From assembly GCA_030635415.1 (NCBI GenBank), contig DAOVYW010000159.1:1-5763 (forward strand): a DNA stretch of 5,763 nt, read 5' to 3'. The notes beneath the pieces were generated by a model that did not search any database, had not been told where the DNA came from, and saw only the letters and a list, made by a program, of their open reading frames with translations. This document shows positions 1-5,319 of this stretch, piece after piece (position 1 is the first letter of the stretch; every line of letters begins with the position of its first letter). The position numbers and the translations under genes were made by a program. The DNA is from Candidatus Firestoneibacteriota bacterium (GTDB lineage: Bacteria > Oederibacteriota > JAAXVQ01 > JAUVAV01).

Positions 1-14
1 AAAATCAAAGCCTC

Positions 15-45
15 TGGATTCCCGCTTAAAGCATGCGGGAATGAC
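15..45. repeat. REP-like dispersed palindrome (TGGATTCCCGC / GCGGGAATGAC class)
   Basis: The left arm ATTCCCGC (18-25) and right arm GCGGGAAT (35-42) are perfect 8-base reverse complements around a 9-base loop. The flanks TGG and GAC complete the outline of a palindrome that is widely dispersed between genes in many bacteria; its common form is often mistranslated as the spurious peptide WIPAFAGMT. It also resembles the neisserial dRS3 type (ATTCCC-spacer-GGGAAT), though the spacer here is longer. No run of T follows the right arm, so it is a poor intrinsic terminator by itself. Copy number in the genome cannot be judged from a single copy. Confidence 0.7.
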
Positions 46-52
46 ATGCTTT
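28..52. repeat. Second inverted repeat overlapping the REP-like palindrome
   Basis: AAAGCATG (28-35) and CATGCTTT (45-52) are perfect 8-base reverse complements with a 9-base loop. The left arm uses the loop and first right-arm base of the palindrome at 18-42, so the two hairpins cannot form together. The bases after it (TGTTTGGCTT) are T-rich but not a clean T run, so it could at most be a weak terminator for an upstream gene or a regulatory alternative fold. It may equally be a chance product of repeat decay. Confidence 0.35.
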
Positions 53-115
53 GTTTGGCTTAAAGTTATTTTCGCAACAGATACTAACTACTAATTACTT
101 ACCGGAGTTTATTAA

Positions 116-154
116 ATGACGGATTTGCTGAATAAACGGCCGCGACATGGTTGA
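116..154 (+). CDS. Possible 12-residue leader peptide (uORF) of the GT-C gene
   Basis: A short ORF reads MTDLLNKRPRHG then TGA. It has the only good Shine-Dalgarno in the region, CCGGAG at 102-107, eight bases before its ATG. It overlaps the start of the large membrane-protein gene by 8 bases (ATGGTTGA, 147-154), in a different frame. The large gene's own ATG at 147 has no recognisable ribosome binding site, so ribosomes finishing this ORF could re-initiate there. The alternative is that this is the true N-terminus of the large gene, joined by one missing or extra base in the assembly. An in-frame TGA at 129-131 stops the large gene extending upstream without such a shift. No function of the peptide itself can be inferred. 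Confidence 0.35.
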   Translation: MTDLLNKRPRHG

Positions 155-2027
155 TATATACTGGTCACAGCCTATCCGGGCCGTGGCGCAAGGGTTGTGG
201 CTGCTGGGGATACTGGCCGGAAGTCTGGGATTCGGACAATGGATTTTAAGACGGCTGGGGTTTAATCCGAAAGATCGTTTCTCGGGAATGATAATGGGAA
301 TGGCCCTTGGCCTTGTGGTTTTGTCTTACACGGTTTTTCTTCTCTGCGCTTTGCGGATTTTGTCCCCGCTTTGTCTGGCCGGGCTTACGCTGGCTTGGAT
401 TCTGATGGGGAGTCAGCTCTTGGAAACCCGGCGTTTCAGCCGGTTTTGGCCGAAAACCAAGACTTGCCGGGCTTTTCAAATTTTTCTGCTGGTTTATCTG
501 GGTCTGAATATTTTAATGAATTTACTGCGAGTATTGACTCCGGCCGTGGATTGGGATGGAGTGGCCCACCATTTAGCGCTTCCCAAAATATACCTGGTGC
601 ATGGGGGATTTGTATTTCGCCCGGACATTTTTCATAACCTTTTTCCGCAATTTACGGAAATGCTGTATATGCTCGGACTGCTTTTTCCTTATGCCACAGC
701 AGCCAAGCTGATACATTTTACCTTCGGTCTGCTAACCGCAGGGGCGGTTTACATTTTAGGACGACGCTCCCGCGGGCATATAGCCGGATTGCTGGGAGCA
801 ATAATTTTTTACGCGCAGTTTTTAGTGCATATTGAATCCGGGACGGCTTTTGTGGATTTGGCCATGTCCGCGTATTTCGCGCTGGGCCTGGTGGCTTGGC
901 AGCGCGCGGAAAGAGCACCGGATAATCATCGCTGGAAATACTTGGCGATATTTTTTATCGGAATTACAGCCGCGATTAAATGGCAGGGCCTGGTTTTATT
1001 AATGCTGGCCGCGGCTTACGGGATTATAAAAATTGGTCTGGAAAAATCGATAAACCGGAAGATCAAATTAAAAAGGGCGGTCTTTTTACTTGGCTGGGGA
1101 GGGCTGCCAATGCTGCCTTATTTATTACGGGCCTGGGTGATGGGCAGTAATCCGGTATGGCCGTTGGCTTATAATCTCTTTGGCGGAAAGGCCTGGGACG
1201 CCCAAATTGCGGAACGGGTTTCCCGGGTGGCGGATTTTGCCGGGATGGGTAAAGGGGTTATCCATGGTGCTGTTTTCGGTGTGGGCGGCAGGGAACTGAG
1301 TATTCCCCTGATCGGAGGTTTAGCCCTGGTAATAGTCTGGCTGGTATTGGCCGGCCGGGGTCAATTAAGCGGGAGGTTTTTTCAGAAAAAATATTTTTGG
1401 GGCCTTCTGGGGACAGCGGCTTTCTTGGTTTTTACCGCAATCTGGTTCTGGAGTTCGCCTCCAACCCGGTTTTTGCTTCCCCTATTTCCCTTGGGTGCCT
1501 GGCTGGCTGGCTGTGGATTGCATGGCTTATGGGTTCTGCCGGGCAAAATCGGAAAAACCGCGGCCTTAGGCATAGGGCTGCTTTTTTTTGCTTTTCATCC
1601 TCCGGTTCATAAGGAAAGTGTTTTACAGGCACGGGTGATTGCCGGACTGTTTACGGACGATGATTATTGTGCGCGAAAACTCCGGCATTACCCGGCTTGT
1701 CAGTTTTTGAATAACACCCTTTTCCGGGAAGAACGCGTACTGCTGTTCGGCGAGAACCGCGGATTTTACCTGGATGCGGATTATCTCTGGGGCGACCCCA
1801 TGATACAAAAAGTGATTGATTATCGGGCTTTAAAGACTCCTCAGCGGCTCAGGACGCGCTTGCAGGAATTAGGTGTAGGATGGGTATTGTTCCGGACCGA
1901 TGTGTATGATGAGAAATATTTAGATCCGGAAATAGTGCGTCTGATGGCGGCGATGCTGGAACATTACGGGGAAGAGAAGTATGCTCATGGGCCGGTAAAG
2001 ATATTTGAATTGCCAATGGATGAATAG
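147..2027 (+). CDS. Polytopic GT-C-type membrane glycosyltransferase (GT39/PMT_2-like)
   Basis: This 626-residue protein has about 11-13 hydrophobic segments and a soluble C-terminal part from about residue 488. After four helices (about 13-35, 46-70, 73-90, 109-129) comes a loop with PAVDWDGVAHHLALPKIYL (132-150), followed by FPQFTEMLYML (166-176). This matches the acidic WDG..HLA.PK signature of large polyprenyl-phosphate-sugar-dependent GT-C enzymes; D135 and D137 are candidate catalytic or metal acids. Basic loops at 35-44 and 92-108 place the acidic loop on the periplasmic side by the positive-inside rule. PPTRFLLPLFPLG (438-450) fits the family's late P..R...P motif. The tail has alternating strands and helices (RVLLFGENRGF 530-540, LGVGWVLFRTD 575-585). 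By family it should transfer a sugar from a polyprenyl-phosphate carrier on the outer membrane face; acceptor and sugar are unknown. The ATG at 147 has no Shine-Dalgarno of its own; the first helix starts near residue 13, so no upstream extension is needed. A Wzy-like ligase or polymerase role is a less likely alternative. Confidence 0.8.
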   Translation: MVDIYWSQPIRAVAQGLWLLGILAGSLGFGQWILRRLGFNPKDRFSGMIMGMALGLVVLSYTVFLLCALRILSPLCLAGLTLAWILMGSQLLETRRFSRFWPKTKTCRAFQIFLLVYLGLNILMNLLRVLTPAVDWDGVAHHLALPKIYLVHGGFVFRPDIFHNLFPQFTEMLYMLGLLFPYATAAKLIHFTFGLLTAGAVYILGRRSRGHIAGLLGAIIFYAQFLVHIESGTAFVDLAMSAYFALGLVAWQRAERAPDNHRWKYLAIFFIGITAAIKWQGLVLLMLAAAYGIIKIGLEKSINRKIKLKRAVFLLGWGGLPMLPYLLRAWVMGSNPVWPLAYNLFGGKAWDAQIAERVSRVADFAGMGKGVIHGAVFGVGGRELSIPLIGGLALVIVWLVLAGRGQLSGRFFQKKYFWGLLGTAAFLVFTAIWFWSSPPTRFLLPLFPLGAWLAGCGLHGLWVLPGKIGKTAALGIGLLFFAFHPPVHKESVLQARVIAGLFTDDDYCARKLRHYPACQFLNNTLFREERVLLFGENRGFYLDADYLWGDPMIQKVIDYRALKTPQRLRTRLQELGVGWVLFRTDVYDEKYLDPEIVRLMAAMLEHYGEEKYAHGPVKIFELPMDE

Positions 2028-2033
2028 TATACT
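2005..2033 (+). promoter_or_regulatory. Candidate internal sigma70-type promoter before the methyltransferase gene
   Basis: TTGAAT (2005-2010) and TATACT (2028-2033) are separated by exactly 17 bases. They match the -35 and -10 consensus at 4 of 6 and 5 of 6 positions. Transcription would begin near 2040, leaving an untranslated leader of about 30 bases before the GTG at 2070. The -35 box lies within the last codons of the preceding gene and the -10 box directly follows its TAG. This could let the downstream block be expressed separately. The match could be chance in A/T-rich sequence. Confidence 0.35.
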
Positions 2034-2054
2034 GGAAAAACGAAATCACAATTT

Positions 2055-2062
2055 GAAAGGAG
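2055..2062 (+). promoter_or_regulatory. Strong ribosome binding site fixing a GTG start
   Basis: GAAAGGAG sits 7 bases before GTG at 2070. It is the strongest and best-spaced Shine-Dalgarno at any start in the window, and supports the GTG as the start of the methyltransferase. No in-frame ATG lies close by to compete. Confidence 0.75.
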
Positions 2063-2069
2063 AAAAAGC

Positions 2070-2828
2070 GTGAAAGGATTGTTCCGGCCGGTCAGGGAAT
2101 CATTGAAATACCTTAAACTGGCACTGATTTTACGTCTTCGGGATATTTATAATATTGTGGCGGCTTCCCGGCCTGAACCACCGGTTTTTCCCTGCGATCT
2201 TGAGGAATTCCGGGAAATCCGGGAACGCGCAAGAAAAAGAACGGATATCAGTGATCACCTGATTACCTTGTTCATCGAAACCCTGATTCAAAAACCACGT
2301 CTGATAGTGGAATTGGGAACCCGCGGCGGCGACAGCACATTTGTGCTGGAAAGAGCCGCGAAATTATGCCGCGCGAAATTCATCAGCGTGGATATTGAAG
2401 ATTGCGCACAAGTAAGCCAATATCCGGATTGGATTTTTGTACAAAAGGACGATATCCGGTTTGCCCGGGAGTTCAAGTCATGGTGCCGGACGCATGGGCT
2501 GGAACCCGCAATCGATATTCTTTTCATTGACACTTCGCACGAATATAATCATACGGTCCAGGAAATCCGTTCCTGGTTTCCCTGGATGGCAGAGCGGGGC
2601 AAGGTTTTGTTGCATGATACTAATTTGAAATATTATTATTTCAGAAAAGACCGGAGCATGGATATTGGATGGAAAAATCAACGCGGAGTTATCCGGGCGT
2701 TGGAAGAGTACTTCGGCTGCCGGTTTGATGAAAAACGCAATTTTACCGGGATCCGAAAAAATTGGTTGATTAAACATTGGCCGAATTGCTGCGGCCTCAC
2801 GATTCTGGAGAAATGGGATAGGCAATGA
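2070..2828 (+). CDS. Class I SAM-dependent methyltransferase (Methyltransf_24-like), probable sugar O-methyltransferase
   Basis: This 252-residue protein has a Rossmann-type methyltransferase core. Motif I is VELGTRGGDST (80-90), the SAM-binding glycine loop. The acidic end of strand 2 is ISVDIED (105-111), with D108 the likely ribose-binding residue. Motif IDILFIDTSHEYNHT (148-162) and then KVLLHDTN (178-185) follow the FID..H.Y...hD pattern of the Methyltransf_24/CmcI-like group, where D154, H157 and D183 could contribute to a metal or active site. The first 30 residues are basic and amphipathic (LKYLKLALILRLRD), suggesting peripheral membrane association. Start is GTG. The stop overlaps the flippase ATG in ATGA, so the two are translationally coupled. 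Between a GT-C gene and a flippase, the natural inference is O-methylation of a sugar in the lipid-linked unit before export. Methylation of another small molecule cannot be excluded; the acceptor is not readable from sequence. Confidence 0.8.
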   Translation: MKGLFRPVRESLKYLKLALILRLRDIYNIVAASRPEPPVFPCDLEEFREIRERARKRTDISDHLITLFIETLIQKPRLIVELGTRGGDSTFVLERAAKLCRAKFISVDIEDCAQVSQYPDWIFVQKDDIRFAREFKSWCRTHGLEPAIDILFIDTSHEYNHTVQEIRSWFPWMAERGKVLLHDTNLKYYYFRKDRSMDIGWKNQRGVIRALEEYFGCRFDEKRNFTGIRKNWLIKHWPNCCGLTILEKWDRQ

Positions 2829-4276
2829 ACCCCACGGCACGGATAGCGAAAAATTCCCTGGTGCAAATCATCGCTGGAATAGTTAATAAAATATTTGGCG
2901 TGGTTTTGATAATATTCGCGGCCCGCCTGCTTGGCATTGACGGTTTCGGGCGTTATTCTTTTGTGCTGTCAATGCACGCGATGTTTTTTATTATAACGGA
3001 TTTCGGACTGGGAACTTTGATTACCCGCGATCTTTCCCGTGAACCGGAACAGGAATCCCGTTATTTCATAAATGTTCTGGTCATGCGCGTCCTGCTTTCA
3101 TTAATCGCCGCCGGGGGTATGGTAGGGACAGTAGCGCTGCTGGGACACCCCTCCGAAGTAGTAATCCTGACCGCGATTACGGCTGTATCCCTGGTATTTA
3201 CCAGTAATATAGATACATGCAACGCGGTGTTTTTTGCCCGCCAGCGCATGGAAATTCCGGCCATGGTTTCAGTGGTAGCCAACACCATCCGGGTAACCGC
3301 GTCCCTGGGAGCTTTAGCGGCCGGGGCCGGTGTTATGACTCTGCTGGGAATTTTTACCTTGGCGGCGGCAGCTCACTTGGTGATTATTCTGGGGATGCTT
3401 TTGTTTTTTACCCGGCCAATATTTTCTCTGGATAAATTTTTCTGGAAAAAGATGATTAAAGAAGCGTATCCCCTGGCGTTGGCCAATCTTTTCTCGGTTA
3501 TTTATTTCCGTATAGATACGGTAATGATTGCCTCTATAAAAGGCCAGGAGGCGGTGGGATATTACAGCGCGGCTTTTCGGTTATTGGAATTCACCATGAT
3601 CCTGCCGGCATACTACTGCGGATCCGTATTTCCGGTTATCTCTGCGGCTTACAAAACCAACCATAAGCGGTTTCTGCTGATTTACCGGCGTTCCTTGAAA
3701 TATCTTATGGTGGTTTCGCTTCCCCTGGCATTGGGTGCGGCCGCGCTGGCGCCGGAAATTATTAATCTTGTTTATGGGCCGGTGTACGCGGCCAGTATTC
3801 CATTGCTTCCGATTCTAATGTGGACCCTAGTGCTTATCTCTGCCAACAGCATTAGCGGTCCTTTTCTGATCGCCATGGGGAGGCAGCAAATAGTGGCCCG
3901 CCTGATTCTGGTGGGAATGCTTTTCAATATAACTATGAACGCGTTTGCGATTCCTCGTTATGGTATACAGGGTGCCGCCTGGGTGACCTTAGTTTCCGAG
4001 GTCATCAATATCTCTCTCTTTTTGGTGGTTTTGTGCAAACCGTTGGCTTTGGACCTGAGAATGATCCGTTATTTTATCCGGCCCTTATTGGCGGGAGGCG
4101 TTATGTATGGAATGCTGCACTTAATTCCCGGATGGGATTTGGGGTTTAAGGTTTTGCTGGGTGGGGTGGTTTATTGCCTGATGCTTCTTATGCTTAAAGC
4201 TTTTGACCCAGTGGATTTTGAGCTTTTTAGACGTGTGCTCCGTCCCGCTCAGGAGGGACAACAAAAAACGTTATGA
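2825..4276 (+). CDS. Wzx/PST-family polysaccharide (lipid-linked oligosaccharide) flippase
   Basis: This 483-residue protein is hydrophobic throughout, with about 14 predicted membrane helices and a short basic C-terminus, the usual size and topology of Wzx-type exporters of the MOP superfamily. Family-like features are the N-terminal ARLLGIDGFGRYSFVLS (33-49), the following DFGLGTLITRDLSR (59-72), YFRIDTVMI (227-235) and VGYYSAAFRLLE (244-255) at the start of the second half, and AIPRYGIQGAAWVTLVSE (375-392) late in the protein. Its role is to move a polyprenyl-diphosphate-linked oligosaccharide from the cytoplasmic to the outer face of the inner membrane. The ATG overlaps the methyltransferase stop; GGAG at 2807-2810 is rather distant, so coupling rather than independent initiation is likely. 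Its own stop overlaps the next gene's ATG. The specific wzx symbol is not assigned because the repeat unit is unknown. Confidence 0.88.
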   Translation: MNPTARIAKNSLVQIIAGIVNKIFGVVLIIFAARLLGIDGFGRYSFVLSMHAMFFIITDFGLGTLITRDLSREPEQESRYFINVLVMRVLLSLIAAGGMVGTVALLGHPSEVVILTAITAVSLVFTSNIDTCNAVFFARQRMEIPAMVSVVANTIRVTASLGALAAGAGVMTLLGIFTLAAAAHLVIILGMLLFFTRPIFSLDKFFWKKMIKEAYPLALANLFSVIYFRIDTVMIASIKGQEAVGYYSAAFRLLEFTMILPAYYCGSVFPVISAAYKTNHKRFLLIYRRSLKYLMVVSLPLALGAAALAPEIINLVYGPVYAASIPLLPILMWTLVLISANSISGPFLIAMGRQQIVARLILVGMLFNITMNAFAIPRYGIQGAAWVTLVSEVINISLFLVVLCKPLALDLRMIRYFIRPLLAGGVMYGMLHLIPGWDLGFKVLLGGVVYCLMLLMLKAFDPVDFELFRRVLRPAQEGQQKTL

Positions 4277-5319
4277 GTGAAAGGAGAGGTTTGCCGTCCG
4301 CCACCTTGGTTTCCGTGATAGTCTTGAATTATAACGGTGAAAAGCTGCTGCCGGATTGTCTTAATTCCCTGCGTTCGCAAAAGTACCCCTTTTTTGAGGT
4401 GATAGTAGTTGATAATGCCAGCATGGATAAGAGCCGGGAATTGATTCGCGGACAATACCCTGAAGTTCGTTTACTGGCGCTGGATAGAAATACGGGTTTT
4501 TGCGCCGGCAATCACGCAGGCATACAGATGGCTCGAGGCGGTTACATTGCCCTGGTAAATAATGATGTCATCCTGCCGCCGGAATTTATAAGCGGATTAG
4601 CCGGGGCGCTGGACGGTAATGAGAACGCTTGGGTGGCAGGTCCCCGAATTAATAATCTTAATATGGATATGAAAGCCTATCCCTATAACGGCACTATGAG
4701 CCTGACCGGAATTATTATTCAGAATGTTTTTGCTTCCCCGCGTATGGTATTCGGGGTTTCCGGCGCGGCCTTGATGTTCCGGCGCGAAGCAGTAGGACTG
4801 CCCTTTGACGAGGATTATGAATATTTCTATGAGGATGTATATTTAAGCTGGCGAACCTGGCTGGCGGGCCATGAAGTGCTATACCTGCCGGATTTGAGCG
4901 TGGCGCATATTGGCTCGGCCAGCTTTCGCGCGCAGTCTTCGTGGTATAGATGGCTGCTGGAACGTAACCGCTTGATGAACAGCATATACTTTTGGACCGG
5001 GAGCACCTGGCTGCGTCTGGGACCGCTTTTTGTAATGGCGATAATAATCGAGCAGATGATGGATGTGTTTTCAGGCCGATCCATATTTCCACGATGGAGA
5101 GCATATATCTGGATACTTACGCATTTGAAGCGGATCGGAAAGAAACGCCGGATGCTGCAAGCTCAGCGACGCGTTCCGGATTGTGAAATCATACGTCGAA
5201 TGAGCTGTCGCGTAACCAATATCCGGAATACGGGAGGAAGATTGCTGAATGTTGCGGCTCGGTGCTGGTGCCGCCTTATGCGTTTAAAAACCTGGGAACT
5301 AACCGGAGAAAAGAGATGA
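4273..5319 (+). CDS. GT2-family glycosyltransferase, rhamnosyltransferase-like, with basic C-terminal tail
   Basis: This 348-residue protein has a GT-A fold of CAZy family GT2. VSVIVLNYNGEKLL (13-26) opens the nucleotide-sugar domain, FEVIVVDNAS (41-50) gives the first acid D48, and NTGFCAGNHAG (73-83) follows. VNND (95-98) stands in the DXD metal-binding position. FYEDVYLSWRTWLAGHEVLY (185-204) carries the probable catalytic acid region E187/D188, and VAHIGSAS (210-217) precedes WYRWLLERNRL (224-234). This set is typical of WbbL-like enzymes that add a deoxysugar to polyprenyl-diphosphate glycans at the cytoplasmic face; donor and linkage are inferred only. A hydrophobic stretch at about 247-262 and a very basic tail (286-348) suggest membrane attachment. 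The ATG overlaps the flippase stop (ATGA). AGGAGG at 4251-4256 is 16 bases upstream. TTG at 4291, behind GGAG at 4283-4286, is an in-frame alternative that would remove six residues without touching the fold. Confidence 0.88.
   Translation: MSERRGLPSATLVSVIVLNYNGEKLLPDCLNSLRSQKYPFFEVIVVDNASMDKSRELIRGQYPEVRLLALDRNTGFCAGNHAGIQMARGGYIALVNNDVILPPEFISGLAGALDGNENAWVAGPRINNLNMDMKAYPYNGTMSLTGIIIQNVFASPRMVFGVSGAALMFRREAVGLPFDEDYEYFYEDVYLSWRTWLAGHEVLYLPDLSVAHIGSASFRAQSSWYRWLLERNRLMNSIYFWTGSTWLRLGPLFVMAIIIEQMMDVFSGRSIFPRWRAYIWILTHLKRIGKKRRMLQAQRRVPDCEIIRRMSCRVTNIRNTGGRLLNVAARCWCRLMRLKTWELTGEKR

Noticed and set aside
18..60. Intrinsic terminator of an upstream gene
   Set aside because: The 18-42 hairpin has no T run after it, and the 28-52 hairpin is followed by TGTTTGGCTT, which is interrupted by G and C.
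1..63. Open frame at the left edge that could be the end of an upstream gene
   Set aside because: Most of it is the translated REP-like palindrome, a known source of spurious peptides, so I treat it as non-coding.
59..94. Promoter for the first gene using TACTAA at 82-87 or 89-94 as the -10 box
   Set aside because: No acceptable -35 box lies 16-18 bases upstream of either copy (CTTAAA and TTATTT are poor), and the TACTAA copies come from a short A/T-rich repeat.
371..637. 88-codon + strand frame inside the GT-C gene
   Set aside because: It overlaps helices 3-4 and the WDG loop of the real protein in another frame, and has no domain or start signal.
2478..2840. 120-codon open frame on the minus strand
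   Set aside because: It lies opposite the methyltransferase and flippase start, whose motifs are clear. Its product is Pro/Arg/Ile-rich with no recognisable domain, as expected of an antisense shadow.
4715..5104. 129-codon open frame on the minus strand
   Set aside because: It is entirely opposite the GT2 catalytic region. The composition (Arg, Ser, Pro rich) is that of a complementary-strand reading, and no ribosome binding site or motif supports it.
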